Notes: generated by a model from the letters alone, not told the origin. A stretch of DNA of 64,000 nucleotides from Chryseobacterium balustinum (GCF_900168205.1 NZ_FUZE01000003.1:62001-126000), one strand, 5' to 3'. Positions 15,978 to 24,863 are shown, counted from the stretch's first letter. Made by a program: numbers and translations.

Positions 15978-17189
15978 ATGAAAACGTTGCAGATATTTTT
16001 ACTCAGTTTAGGTTCGCTGGCTTTCGGGCAGAACATTCAAAGTATTCAGTTATTTAATCCTCAGACCAATGACGAAACGCCGGTTATTACAATGGGTCAG
16101 CAATTTGTATTGAGTTTTGATGATTTAACCAATTCAAGTGAGTTGTACCGTTACACCATTAAGCATTTTGATAGAAACTGGGAAGATGACAATCTTTTTT
16201 TTAGTGAAATTGCGAATGGTTCGATGAATGCGTTGCTGGATCAGTTTCAGTATTCTTTTAATACGCTTCAGGCTTATACTCATTATACTTTAAAGTTTCC
16301 GAATGATAAAATACAACCGAAAATTTCAGGAAATTTTGAATTGATTGTTTATAAAAGTTCGGTAGATCAGCCACTTTTCAAAAGAAGATTTTCTGTGGTG
16401 GAAGAGAATGTGAATTTAGCACTGAATATTTCAAGAATTGCCGATGCTAAAAACCCGAATGTCAATCAGAGGGTAGAAGTACAGGCTGTTTCAAAAGCTG
16501 GAGACCTTACTTCGAATGTGAATTCTATGTCACTTACGGTGATGCAGAATAATAATCCGAATATGAAGATTACCAATCAAAAACCAAGTGCAACGATGGG
16601 AAATCAATTGCTTTTTCAGCAGTTGAATCTTGCTTTCCCTGGAAATAACGAGTTTTATTATTTCGATAATAAAAACATGAGAATGGCGGCAGATATGGTG
16701 CGCGAAACAGGAATTGTTGATGGAGTTAATCAAACGTACCTTCATCCGGTTTGGGCATATCCTTTAAATTATCAATATCAACCTGATGTAAATGGAGCTT
16801 GGTATTATCGTAGAAATGATTTGGGATTAGAAAGAGATGCGGCTCGTGAAGCTGATTACGCTTGGGTGCATTTTTCTTTAGATTCTGATTTAATGGATAA
16901 AGAGTTGTATATCGTGGGGGGATTTAATGATTTTAAAGCAACCAAAGAATTCCAAATGCATTACGATGAAGCTGCTAAGAAATACATCGCTAAAATTTAT
17001 ATGAAGCAAGGTTTTTACAACTATATTTTAGCCACAAAAGAAGCCAATGGTTCTTTAAATTTAGGAGAAATCAACGGTAATTTCTGGCAGACGGAAAACC
17101 TTTACCAGGCATTTTTATATTACAAGCCTTTCGGTAGAAATTATGATGGTTTAGCTGGATATGGAGAATTCAGAACACCGGTAAGATAA
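15978..17189 (+). CDS. type IX secretion system plug-type protein (DUF5103)
   Basis: A 403-residue exported protein with signal peptide MKTLQIFLLSLGSLAFGQ. The body is beta-rich: an N-terminal Ig-like part with ELYRYTIKHFDRNWEDDNL, a middle domain with NEFYYFDNKNMRMAADMVR, and a C-terminal carbohydrate-module-like domain containing LYIVGGFNDFKATKEFQM. These segments are typical of DUF5103 proteins. One member was shown in Flavobacterium johnsoniae to plug the extracellular side or periplasmic opening of the SprA translocon. That identity is recalled, and the exact partner here is inferred. Three T9SS cargo proteins occur elsewhere in the window. A lipoprotein gene follows 7 nt later. Confidence 0.82.
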   Translation: MKTLQIFLLSLGSLAFGQNIQSIQLFNPQTNDETPVITMGQQFVLSFDDLTNSSELYRYTIKHFDRNWEDDNLFFSEIANGSMNALLDQFQYSFNTLQAYTHYTLKFPNDKIQPKISGNFELIVYKSSVDQPLFKRRFSVVEENVNLALNISRIADAKNPNVNQRVEVQAVSKAGDLTSNVNSMSLTVMQNNNPNMKITNQKPSATMGNQLLFQQLNLAFPGNNEFYYFDNKNMRMAADMVRETGIVDGVNQTYLHPVWAYPLNYQYQPDVNGAWYYRRNDLGLERDAAREADYAWVHFSLDSDLMDKELYIVGGFNDFKATKEFQMHYDEAAKKYIAKIYMKQGFYNYILATKEANGSLNLGEINGNFWQTENLYQAFLYYKPFGRNYDGLAGYGEFRTPVR

Positions 17190-17196
17190 TTTTATT

Positions 17197-18240
17197 ATGA
17201 GATTGGTATTTGTTTTCTTGTTGCTAATTATTTTTTCATGTAAGAAAGAAAATGAATCGAATAGTGATTTTAGAAATGAATTATTTCCATATTTAAATAG
17301 GTTGTCGAAGGAGAAGACGCTTCCTGTTTCAGATACTGTTGCAAAAAATTATTTATACAAAAATGCGACTAAAGAAGAATTGATCAGATTAATGAATTCT
17401 GAAATTCCGTTATTGAGAGTTGTTGCCTATAGATTAATCATTGATAGAGAAGAACCTGAATATTTTGATTTGCTAATGAATAATTTGGATGATCAAGCTA
17501 AAGTTCAGTGGTGGTATTATGAAGATGCAGTTGGTTATTTTAGTGTTTCCGATTTAATGATAGCCAAAGCCAAAGATAAAGATGGTTTTTCACCGATCCA
17601 AAAGAAGGTTTTAGTTGATAAGGTTTTATTGCACTATCCTGAACTTGAAGTTTCTAACGAAATGCTTAGAGATATTGAACCTAATAAAAGATATTATAAC
17701 CTCATTAAAGAAAGAGCAATATTGAAATCTAAAAATGATAGATGTGGTATTCAATTAGGAGCTTGTTTTGCATTAAGTAAATTTAAGAAAGAGGAGGATG
17801 TTAAGGTTTTAAAGAAGGTTTTTGAAGAAAATTTTGAAGGGTATTGTACAGAATGGATTTTTAAAAGTATAGAGAAGTTTCCTCATCAACAATTCTTTCC
17901 GCTTTTAAAGCAATATTTCGAAAGTAAAGTTAAAAATAAACTTAATTCTGAAAATAATATTTCTGATGAGGTTCTGTATTTTTCTAGAGCAGTTGCAGCA
18001 TATCAAAATGATAAAAGTTTAGATATCTTAAAATATATTGAACAAAACAATACCTTTATTAATAAGCCATTTTGGCCTCCTTCAAATAAGACTTATGTTT
18101 TAAAAGCAACAATGATTCATTACAATGAAATTTATAATGATTTGATTTCCGACATTAAGAAACAGATGGATGATTGTGAAATAAAGAATTTAGGCTTTGG
18201 TAAAGACTTATTGGGATATGAGGATAGACAATATTGGTAA
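17197..18240 (+). CDS. HEAT-like lipoprotein of unknown function
   Basis: A 347-residue protein whose signal MRLVFVFLLLIIFSC ends in a lipobox with Cys15. The mature chain is almost entirely helical. Segments such as EELIRLMNSEIPLLRVVAYRL and GIQLGACFALSKFKKEEDVKVL resemble degenerate HEAT repeats, which usually mediate protein contacts. It starts 7 nt after the T9SS plug gene and is probably cotranscribed with it, so a role at the cell envelope is plausible. No known family is recognised beyond the repeat-like pattern. Codon and base use look like the neighbours. Confidence 0.75.
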   Translation: MRLVFVFLLLIIFSCKKENESNSDFRNELFPYLNRLSKEKTLPVSDTVAKNYLYKNATKEELIRLMNSEIPLLRVVAYRLIIDREEPEYFDLLMNNLDDQAKVQWWYYEDAVGYFSVSDLMIAKAKDKDGFSPIQKKVLVDKVLLHYPELEVSNEMLRDIEPNKRYYNLIKERAILKSKNDRCGIQLGACFALSKFKKEEDVKVLKKVFEENFEGYCTEWIFKSIEKFPHQQFFPLLKQYFESKVKNKLNSENNISDEVLYFSRAVAAYQNDKSLDILKYIEQNNTFINKPFWPPSNKTYVLKATMIHYNEIYNDLISDIKKQMDDCEIKNLGFGKDLLGYEDRQYW

Positions 18241-18272
18241 ATTGATTTAAACTATTATCTAAAGAAATACAA

Positions 18273-18302
18273 AACCTTCCAAACTTGCACATTTGGAAGG
18301 TT
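18273..18302. terminator. bidirectional hairpin between lipoprotein and toxin-antitoxin genes
   Basis: AACCTTCCAAA (18273-18283) is the exact inverse of TTTGGAAGGTT (18292-18302). The better T-rich tail is on the minus strand, where it would end the toxin-antitoxin transcript. Confidence 0.65.
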
Positions 18303-18395
18303 CTGTTGAAAGTGTTTAATGGCTTACGAGAAGACATCAACAGAAAAATTAAACTATATAATAATGTCAAAAAAAGTTCTTTATTAAAGGTGTTT

Positions 18396-18662
18396 TCAAT
18401 TGTTTTCTTTAAAAATGGCTGTTACAAAAAGACTGTCGTTGTCTTCAAATAAATAATGGATATGTACAGGGAAATTTTCAGTTTTGTAAACTTGAAGTTT
18501 CCTATTTTTTATATCTAATTTTTCGTAATCGCTCAAAATAATATTGATTGATTCTTTTAAATCATTCAGGAAATCTTTGTCTTTATTTTGTTCTTCCGCA
18601 TTAAAAACCCGCATCAGCATTCTAATGTCATTTTTTGCAATTGATGACAGTAAAACTTTCAT
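18396..18662 (-). CDS. RelE/ParE-type toxin
   Basis: An 88-residue protein with the small alpha-beta plan of RelE/ParE toxins: a helical start MKVLLSSIAKNDIRMLMRVFN, then strands ending in VHIHYLFEDNDSLFVTAIF, the usual place for the family's IxYxxxxxxIxIxxI-type C-terminal sheet. ATG at 18662 overlaps the stop codon of the preceding gene (TAATG), giving translational coupling typical of type II toxin-antitoxin pairs. Whether it attacks mRNA or gyrase cannot be told; key catalytic residues of well-studied RelE are not obvious. The identification rests on gene order, size and secondary-structure pattern. Confidence 0.72.
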   Translation of the reverse strand: MKVLLSSIAKNDIRMLMRVFNAEEQNKDKDFLNDLKESINIILSDYEKLDIKNRKLQVYKTENFPVHIHYLFEDNDSLFVTAIFKENN

Positions 18663-18889
18663 TACGCACAGATTTTTTCTAACTCAGAAATGTTCTCAAA
18701 AAAATCAAGTTTAGTTGCTGGGTTCTCTGTGTGAAATTCAATTCGACTAGAGACTTCATCCAACTGAAATTGTTGAACACTAGATTTTACGGTGGTATCT
18801 AAATTATCAACGATCTTAATGAACGCTTCTGCAATTTCGGGAGTGAAATTTTCTATCTTCTTTTTTAAGATTTCTATAGTTGTATTCAT
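18662..18889 (-). CDS. antitoxin partner of a RelE/ParE-type toxin
   Basis: A 75-residue acidic, helical protein, MNTTIEILKKKIENF at the start and FHTENPATKLDFFENISELEKIC at the end. The tail is suited to wrapping a toxin. It overlaps the toxin gene by one base. No classical DNA-binding domain is obvious, but two direct repeats of TAACCCCTAT flank the promoter upstream, suggesting autoregulation. The pairing is inferred from order and size; the family is not firmly recognised. Confidence 0.7.
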   Translation of the reverse strand: MNTTIEILKKKIENFTPEIAEAFIKIVDNLDTTVKSSVQQFQLDEVSSRIEFHTENPATKLDFFENISELEKICA

Positions 18890-18908
18890 TATTTGTAAAA
18901 ATTTTAAT

Positions 18909-18972
18909 TAACCCCTATCTTTTGATAGAGTAAAAGTATAAAAAAATATTAAAAAACAAAACTAACCCCTAT
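18909..18972 (-). promoter_or_regulatory. toxin-antitoxin promoter flanked by TAACCCCTAT repeats
   Basis: TAACCCCTAT occurs at 18909-18918 and 18963-18972. Between them, on the minus strand, is a TTTG-N18-TACTTTTA promoter-like element, and a small palindrome CTATCTTTTGATAG lies next to the first repeat. The layout fits operator sites for an autoregulating antitoxin-toxin complex. Confidence 0.6.
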
Positions 18973-19050
18973 TAAAATTTAAATTATTTTAAAAAAAATA
19001 TATTTTTTAATTGTTTTGGTTGTTTTTTTAGGGGGGGTGTTGTTGAAAAT

Positions 19051-19083
19051 AAATAAAAAAAGACATCTGATTTCTCAAATGTC
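19051..19083 (-). terminator. terminator of the nfu-lipoprotein-hemH operon
   Basis: On the minus strand GACATTTGA and TCAGATGTC close on a GAAA tetraloop and are followed by a T-rich tract, 23 nt after the hemH stop. Confidence 0.88.
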
Positions 19084-19106
19084 CCTTATATTGTTAAAAA
19101 TAAGAT

Positions 19107-20129
19107 TTACACTAAATAAAACTCATTCAGTTTCTCTTCGCAGAGTATTTTTACAACATCAATCCAGCGGTCTTCATCATTCAGACAAGGAATATAATGG
19201 AAATTTTCTCCGCCACCATGTTCAAACTGATGTTTTCCTTCTACAGAAATTTCTTCCAAAGTTTCAAGACAGTCGGAAACGAAAGCCGGACAAACGATTG
19301 CGAGATTTTTAACTCCTTTTTTGCCGATAGTTTCCAAAGTTTCATCGGTATAAGGCTCCATCCATTTGTCTTTTCCTAATCTTGATTGGAAAGTGACCAT
19401 CACTTTTTCTTTCGGCAAACCTAATTTTTTAATCACAGAATTGGTGACATCAAAACATTGATGACGGTAACAAAACTGATGACTCGGATTGTTTTCGCGA
19501 GAACAGCAATCGTTTAGATTGCAGGTATTCGTAGGATCAGTCTTATAAATATGTCTTTCAGGAACGCCGTGATACGAAAACTGTAATGCATCAAAATTTT
19601 CAGGAAGTTTTTCTCTGATGCTTTCTGCAAGACAGTCAATATAAATTTCTCTATTGTAAAAAGGCTGAATATAATTGATTTTAATTCCCGGGAATTTCTT
19701 TTTTCTTACTTCTTCTGCTTTTTCAATCACAGTTTCCGTTGTGCTCATCGCATATTGCGGATACAAAGGGAAAAGAACAATTTCTGTTACTCCTTGGTCG
19801 ACTAGTTTTTGAATTCCCGCTTCAATGCTTGGTTGTGCATATCGCATTCCGATTTCTACCGGAACATCAACGAGCTTTTGAAGTTTTTTCTGAATTTTCT
19901 GAGTGATCACAATCAATGGCGAGCCTTCATCTGTCCAAACCGTTTTGTAGGCTTCGGCAGATTTTGCGGGTCTTGTATTTAAAATAATTCCCTGTACCAG
20001 AAGTGCACGGAAAAACCATCGGTAATCAATCACTTTCTCGTCCATCAGGAATTCATCAAGATATTCCCTTACATCCTTTACTGCCGTAGATCTTGGTGAT
20101 CCCAGGTTTACTAATAGAATTCCCTTCAT
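19107..20129 (-). CDS. hemH: ferrochelatase
   Basis: HemH inserts ferrous iron into protoporphyrin IX, the last step of classical heme synthesis. The 340-residue protein starts MKGILLVNLGSPRSTAVKDV and carries the catalytic His in LQFSYHGVPERH and the signature FVSDCLETLEEI in its C-terminal part. It also has the Cys-rich insert CNLNDCC...FCYRHQCF common in Bacteroidota ferrochelatases. It lies 2 nt after a lipoprotein gene and is in one unit with the Nfu-type Fe-S protein, tying iron use together. The heme it makes could serve the di-heme peroxidase encoded at 46.4 kb. Confidence 0.96.
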   Translation of the reverse strand: MKGILLVNLGSPRSTAVKDVREYLDEFLMDEKVIDYRWFFRALLVQGIILNTRPAKSAEAYKTVWTDEGSPLIVITQKIQKKLQKLVDVPVEIGMRYAQPSIEAGIQKLVDQGVTEIVLFPLYPQYAMSTTETVIEKAEEVRKKKFPGIKINYIQPFYNREIYIDCLAESIREKLPENFDALQFSYHGVPERHIYKTDPTNTCNLNDCCSRENNPSHQFCYRHQCFDVTNSVIKKLGLPKEKVMVTFQSRLGKDKWMEPYTDETLETIGKKGVKNLAIVCPAFVSDCLETLEEISVEGKHQFEHGGGENFHYIPCLNDEDRWIDVVKILCEEKLNEFYLV

Positions 20130-20131
20130 CG

Positions 20132-20572
20132 TTAATTTAGATTTCTCATTCTTTCATCAATTGTTGGACCATATTTTTTCTTTAAACGTAAAATATAAAG
20201 TTCCAACGCAAAATGTTCTTCCTCTCCGGTCATACCCAAAGATTTTAAATATTGATCGCCTTTTTGAGTGGCTATTTTTGTAAATAATGTAAAATATTCT
20301 TCATCTTTATCATAGACGAATTGTTCTCCTTTTAATTTTTTTATTTCGTCTTGAATTTCTTTATCCAATTCATAATAATTATGGAAATAATAATCAAGAA
20401 AGGCTGTGTTTTTCTTGTTTAATTTCCCCAAAATAGTATCCATCTTCTGAATGCTGTCTTTCGCAACGCCCATTTCTACAAGGTCGTCATGAATTCTGTC
20501 ATTCAGCTGAGGCTCCTTTTTGCATGAAAGAAGACTTAAACTAAAACCAATTAAAAGAAGAAATATTCTCAT
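20132..20572 (-). CDS. small lipoprotein between nfu and hemH
   Basis: A 146-residue protein with the lipoprotein signal MRIFLLLIGFSLSLLSC. The mature part is charged and helical, with no recognised family. It sits 9 nt after the Nfu gene and 2 nt before hemH, so all three are translated from one message. Its role is unknown; the tight spacing suggests a link with iron or heme handling but proves nothing. Confidence 0.75.
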   Translation of the reverse strand: MRIFLLLIGFSLSLLSCKKEPQLNDRIHDDLVEMGVAKDSIQKMDTILGKLNKKNTAFLDYYFHNYYELDKEIQDEIKKLKGEQFVYDKDEEYFTLFTKIATQKGDQYLKSLGMTGEEEHFALELYILRLKKKYGPTIDERMRNLN

Positions 20573-20581
20573 AGGAAAAGA

Positions 20582-21460
20582 TTATCCGTTGACAGCTTCC
20601 ACGTGTTCTACCAAATCCGGAAGGAATTGTTTTAAAATATTTTCGATTCCACCTTTTAAAGTCGCTGTTGAACTTGGGCATCCTGAACAAGCACCTTGTA
20701 GCAACATCTTTGCCGTTTTGTTGCTTGCGTCATATTCCATTAAAGAAATTTTTCCACCGTCGTTTTCTACAGCAGGAGCTACATATTCATTTAGAATATC
20801 AGAAATTTTCTGCTCATCATCTGTATAATCTCTGTTGATGATTTTTTCAACCGGATTTTCATGCTTTTGAGACTCAATATTTGAAATTATACCTCCGCTT
20901 TGAAGATATTCTGCAATATAACCACGAACAGCCATCATTACCTGATGCCATTCCACAGAATTATCTCTGGTAACCGCTACAAAATTATCTGAAATAAAAA
21001 CTTCTTTCGCAAAATCAAATTCTGTGAAAATAGCCTGAGCTAAAGGAACTCCTTCGGCTTCGTTTCTAGATTTTACTTCTACAAAACCGTCCATCAGCAT
21101 TTTGCTTGACACAAATTTCATTGCATTAGGATTCGGAGTCATTTCAGCATAAATCTCAATCATTTCCTTTTTTTTCTGAAGATAAATTCTTGGGTTGGCC
21201 AAAAGCTCGTCTTCAATTATATTTTTCAGACTGTCAACAACATGTTCCCATTCTACAGTATCCTGTTTTGCTACCGCTACAAAATTAGCGGTAATGAAAA
21301 CTCTTTCCACAAAAGGATAATTAAAAAGCTCTTGTGCTAAAGGAATTTCTGATATATCTGAATCTCTGTCCAACTCTAAAGACCCTGGAATCAAGTTGTA
21401 ATCAGCTACAAATTTCATCACTTTTGGGTTTTCTGTTGGTTCTATAAGTATCGTACGCAT
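20582..21460 (-). CDS. Nfu-type Fe-S cluster scaffold/carrier
   Basis: A 292-residue cytosolic protein with two tandem Nfu N-terminal domains: MRTILIEPTENPKVMKFVAD (about 1-95) and YAEMTPNPNAMKFVSSKM (about 105-195). The C-terminal NifU domain carries GACSGCPSSTATLKGGIE with the CxxC that holds a [4Fe-4S] cluster between two subunits. The doubled N-domain is usual in flavobacteria. It leads an operon with a lipoprotein and hemH. A minus-strand -7 box TATTTTTG lies at 21483-21490, 22 nt before the ATG. Confidence 0.93.
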   Translation of the reverse strand: MRTILIEPTENPKVMKFVADYNLIPGSLELDRDSDISEIPLAQELFNYPFVERVFITANFVAVAKQDTVEWEHVVDSLKNIIEDELLANPRIYLQKKKEMIEIYAEMTPNPNAMKFVSSKMLMDGFVEVKSRNEAEGVPLAQAIFTEFDFAKEVFISDNFVAVTRDNSVEWHQVMMAVRGYIAEYLQSGGIISNIESQKHENPVEKIINRDYTDDEQKISDILNEYVAPAVENDGGKISLMEYDASNKTAKMLLQGACSGCPSSTATLKGGIENILKQFLPDLVEHVEAVNG

Positions 21461-21565
21461 TTTTTCGTTAAATTTGAGAGTACAAAAATACGGATTTAGA
21501 ACTTAGAAGCTAGAGATTGGAAGTTAGATTTTTGCTATCACTGTAATTTGCAATTTGTGATTTCA

Positions 21566-21604
21566 TTATTTAAATTTTCAAATTAGCTTATTTAAATTTT
21601 CAAA
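21566..21604. repeat. 17-bp direct repeat before the carbonic-anhydrase-like gene
   Basis: TTATTTAAATTTTCAAA occurs at 21566-21582 and again at 21588-21604, a 22-bp period. The second copy ends 9 nt before the ATG. The spacing places both on one helix face, so it could be a regulator site. Confidence 0.6.
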
Positions 21605-21613
21605 ATATATTAA

Positions 21614-22129
21614 ATGGCACTTATAAAAGAACTTTTAGGAAAGACACCGCAAATCGGAGAAAATACATTTTTGGCAGAGACCGCAACTATTATTGGTGAT
21701 GTAGTGATGGGTGAAAACTGTAGTATTTGGTACAATGCGGTAATAAGAGGTGATGTGAACTACATCAAGATGGGCAAAAAAGTAAATGTACAGGATAATG
21801 CCATGTTGCATTGTACGTATGAAAAATTCCCTTTAGAAATCGGAAATAATGTTTCAATCGGTCACAACGCAATCGTTCACGGTTGTAGAATTCATGACAA
21901 TGTTTTAATTGGAATGGGCTCTATCGTCATGGATGACTGTACTATTGAAGAAAATTCAATTGTTGGTGCAGGTTCTGTGGTAACTCAGGGAACGCATATA
22001 AAATCTGGTGAAGTTTGGGGCGGTGTTCCTGCCAGAAAAATTAAAGATATTTCTGCAGCGCTTCTGGAAGGTGAAGTAAATAGAATTGCAGATAATTATG
22101 TGAAATATTCTTCTTGGTATAAAGATTAA
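21614..22129 (+). CDS. gamma-carbonic-anhydrase-like hexapeptide protein
   Basis: The 171-residue product is a left-handed beta-helix trimer protein. Hexapeptide repeats are visible from residue 15 on (IGDVVMGENCSIWYNAVIRGD). Three His that fit the family's metal ligands occur in AMLHCTYEK, VSIGHNAIVHGC. The C-terminal helix begins after VWGGVPARKIKDI. This group includes active gamma-carbonic anhydrases and YrdA/PaaY-like proteins of unknown activity, so the enzyme function is not certain. It is monocistronic and ends at a strong terminator. Confidence 0.9.
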   Translation: MALIKELLGKTPQIGENTFLAETATIIGDVVMGENCSIWYNAVIRGDVNYIKMGKKVNVQDNAMLHCTYEKFPLEIGNNVSIGHNAIVHGCRIHDNVLIGMGSIVMDDCTIEENSIVGAGSVVTQGTHIKSGEVWGGVPARKIKDISAALLEGEVNRIADNYVKYSSWYKD

Positions 22130-22162
22130 GATCACACGATAAAAAAGATCTTCAAAAATACA

Positions 22163-22196
22163 AAAAGCTCTGACTAATAATTAGTTCAGAGCTTTT
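22163..22196. terminator. bidirectional terminator
   Basis: AAAAGCTCTGACTAAT faces ATTAGTTCAGAGCTTTT with T- and A-runs on both sides. It serves the converging genes at 22129 and 22223. Confidence 0.88.
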
Positions 22197-22222
22197 ATTT
22201 TTATTAAAACTAATTTGAATTA

Positions 22223-22666
22223 TTAATAAATCAAAACTGCTTTTTCGCCTTGACATCTTATGCCGGATGGTTCTGCAATCATCATACAGTCTGAAGTAAT
22301 GCCATATTTTTTATTGAATTCAGACATGGTCTGTGTATAATTTTCAATTTTTCTAAGAATTGAAGCTTCCAATTTTTTAGGGTAAGCAATGTATGAAACG
22401 GGTCCACCGCAAGCTTTAGAGCCCATTGGTGCAAAAGCCCAGTCGGAAGCTGAGGTGCATTTTTCTTTTGCTATTTCAGATTCTATGATGCTTTTTAATT
22501 TATCCAGATTGGCTTCATCATATTTTTTGCTGCTTTCATCTGCAGGTCTGTCCGCGATATCTATGGGTAAATTTGTGGTGTTGCCAGAATTTGAAGAGGC
22601 ACATGAACTCATTGTAAATGCGCTGATTAATACAAGAGCTGAGTATTTAATGATCGAGTTTTTCAT
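22223..22666 (-). CDS. lipoprotein of unknown function
   Basis: A 147-residue protein with a lipoprotein signal ending MSSCASS. Four more cysteines are in the mature part (EKCTSASDW, SKACGGPV, SDCMMI, GIRCQG), suggesting two disulfides in the periplasm. The middle WAFAPMGSKACGGPVSYIAYP is a distinctive block I associate with hypothetical Chryseobacterium lipoproteins. No catalytic motif is seen. It is alone on its strand between a gene pair reading the other way. Confidence 0.78.
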   Translation of the reverse strand: MKNSIIKYSALVLISAFTMSSCASSNSGNTTNLPIDIADRPADESSKKYDEANLDKLKSIIESEIAKEKCTSASDWAFAPMGSKACGGPVSYIAYPKKLEASILRKIENYTQTMSEFNKKYGITSDCMMIAEPSGIRCQGEKAVLIY

Positions 22667-22716
22667 AAATTAATTTTTTTAAGCAAATCAAAGTTTATGC
22701 CTATTCACATTTTCCG

Positions 22717-22724
22717 TAATTTTG
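22717..22724 (+). promoter_or_regulatory. -7 box 6 nt before the helicase ATG
   Basis: TAATTTTG matches TAnnTTTG and ends 6 nt before ATG 22731, implying a leader of a few nt at most. The in-frame TTG at 22722 lies within the box and is not the start. Confidence 0.6.
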
Positions 22725-22730
22725 CAAACG

Positions 22731-24860
22731 ATGAACAATCATTTTTTTGACTTAATTGAATACACCAGCCGAAGTGTTTTTCTTACAGGAAAAGCAGGAA
22801 CGGGGAAAACTACATTTCTAAACGAATTTGTAAAGAAAACGAAAAAAAAGCACATTGTTGTAGCACCCACGGGAATTGCCGCAATCAATGCAGGCGGAGT
22901 TACCATTCATTCAATGTTTGGTTTGCCTTTGCGTACTTTTTTGCCGACTACAGAACGTATTGACAGTAGTTTGGCCAATAATATTCTTGATCTTCAACAA
23001 CATTTCAAATACAGAAAAGATAAGCTTAAACTGTTAAGAGAAGTTGAGGTTTTGATTATTGATGAGGTTTCTATGCTTCGTGCTGATGTTTTGGATATGA
23101 TGGATTTTTCTTTGAGATTTATCCGAAGAAATAATCAGCGTTTTGGTGGCGTTCAAATGTTGTTCATCGGAGATCTGTATCAGCTTCCACCGGTGGTAAG
23201 AGATGAGCATGTTTTGAAAATGTTTTACAATTCGCCTTTCTTTTTCGATAGTTTGGCGATTAAAGATATTCCTTTACTGACGATTGAATTAACGAAAGTC
23301 TACCGTCAAACCGATCAGGGATTTTTAGAAATATTAAATGCGATTCGTGACGGAGATGTTGCCAATATTGATTTTAATCATCTTAACGAAAGATATGATC
23401 CGGGTTTCGAAGCGGGAGAAGATCCTTACGTTTATCTCTGTTCGCACAACAAAATGGCAGACGATATCAATCAGGAAAAACTGAAGGATATAAAAGTAAG
23501 TCCCAAGTCTTACGAAGCGAAGCTATTTGGTGAGTTTAAAGAAAATCAGTTTCCGAATGAGCAGTTTTTAGAATTAAAGGTCGGAGCCCAGGTCATGTTT
23601 ATCAGAAATGATATTACGGGTGAAAAGAAATATTTCAATGGTAAATTAGGTGAAATTTCTTCTTTAGATGAAAATGAAGTAAAAGTTATTCTTGAAGGAA
23701 GTGAACGTGAAATTACCGTAAAAAGAGAGGTCTGGGAACAGAAAAAATATTCTCTCGATACCGATAAAAATATTAAAGAAGAAGTTTTGGGAAGCTTTGA
23801 GCAGTTTCCGATAAAATTAGCTTGGGCGGTGACGATCCACAAAAGTCAGGGTTTAACGTTTGATAAAGTGATTATCGATGCCGGAAAAAGTTTTACGGCG
23901 GGTCAGGTTTATGTGGCGTTGTCACGTTGCCGAACGTTGGAAGGAATTGTTTTAAAATCTAAAATTACTCCTGAAGTTATTTTTAAAGACAACCGGATTC
24001 TGAAATTTCAGGGGGAAACGCAGGCAAATGATAATGTTGAAAGTATTTTAAATCAGGAAAAATACGATTACAGCATCCGAAAAGTACTTCGTACAGTAGA
24101 TTGTCAATGGTTTTTAAAAGAAGTGGAGCAGTGGAATAATCTTTCGATTGTTACCAAAAGTATCGACCGTACAAAATCTAATCAGCTGTATCTTCAGTTG
24201 AAACGTGATGTTTTAAATCTAGGTAAAATTTTTGAAAAACTGGAGCGAATCATTTTCCAGAAAGTCAATTTATTTATTGAAAAGAAAGAAGATTGGAGTG
24301 AGATTGAAAGCAAATCAAAAGGTGCGGTGAATTTCTTTTTTACCGAAATAAGAGACAAGGTTTTTAATCCACTGAAAGAATTTTATGCTGAAATAAAAGG
24401 CGCAAAAGGCTTAAAACAATACAATGAAGAGCTTAAAAACTGGCTCGAAGATATTGAAGAATACCTGAACAGTCTAAAAGAAATTCATTTACTGGAAACC
24501 AAACTTCTGGATGAAAAAAATGATAAAGAAGTCAGCATGAAAATTGCGAAAGTTCCGTCTCAGGTTCTTACTTTTCAATTGTTTGAACAGGGAAAAACGA
24601 TTTCCGAAATTGCCATGGAAAGAGGTTTGGTAAAAGAAACCGTGATCGGTCATTTGGCAAAATTTGCAGAACAGGGTTTGCTGGACATTGCCAGAGTGAT
24701 TACTTCCGATAAAATCAAAGCATTTAAAGAAATGTTTCACAGAGATCCTAAAGAAAATCTAACCGATTGGAAAGCTGCTTTACCGAATGATTTTGAATTT
24801 AATGAAATAAGGATTTTGATCAATCATTTTACGTATCAGAAGGAGAAGAATAACAATTAA
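22731..24860 (+). CDS. PIF1-like superfamily 1 DNA helicase with C-terminal HTH
   Basis: A 709-residue helicase. Residues 1-420 hold the ATPase core: FLTGKAGTGKTTFLNEF (Walker A), APTGIAAINAGGVTIHSMFG (motif Ia), IDEVSMLRADVLD (Walker B), GDLYQLPPV (motif III), VTIHKSQGLTFDKVIIDAG and ALSRCRTLEGI (motifs V-VI). A charged helical linker follows. The C-terminal part EQGKTISEIAMERGLVKETV is a helix-turn-helix of the type found in RecQ-like C-termini. This combination is common in Bacteroidota. A role at G-quadruplexes or stalled forks is expected from the PIF1 family but not shown by sequence. Confidence 0.92.
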   Translation: MNNHFFDLIEYTSRSVFLTGKAGTGKTTFLNEFVKKTKKKHIVVAPTGIAAINAGGVTIHSMFGLPLRTFLPTTERIDSSLANNILDLQQHFKYRKDKLKLLREVEVLIIDEVSMLRADVLDMMDFSLRFIRRNNQRFGGVQMLFIGDLYQLPPVVRDEHVLKMFYNSPFFFDSLAIKDIPLLTIELTKVYRQTDQGFLEILNAIRDGDVANIDFNHLNERYDPGFEAGEDPYVYLCSHNKMADDINQEKLKDIKVSPKSYEAKLFGEFKENQFPNEQFLELKVGAQVMFIRNDITGEKKYFNGKLGEISSLDENEVKVILEGSEREITVKREVWEQKKYSLDTDKNIKEEVLGSFEQFPIKLAWAVTIHKSQGLTFDKVIIDAGKSFTAGQVYVALSRCRTLEGIVLKSKITPEVIFKDNRILKFQGETQANDNVESILNQEKYDYSIRKVLRTVDCQWFLKEVEQWNNLSIVTKSIDRTKSNQLYLQLKRDVLNLGKIFEKLERIIFQKVNLFIEKKEDWSEIESKSKGAVNFFFTEIRDKVFNPLKEFYAEIKGAKGLKQYNEELKNWLEDIEEYLNSLKEIHLLETKLLDEKNDKEVSMKIAKVPSQVLTFQLFEQGKTISEIAMERGLVKETVIGHLAKFAEQGLLDIARVITSDKIKAFKEMFHRDPKENLTDWKAALPNDFEFNEIRILINHFTYQKEKNNN

Positions 24861-24863
24861 AAT

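Noticed and set aside
19021..19040. Run of seven G near 19031
   Set aside because: A single G-run without partners cannot form an intramolecular quadruplex, and nothing else marks it as functional.
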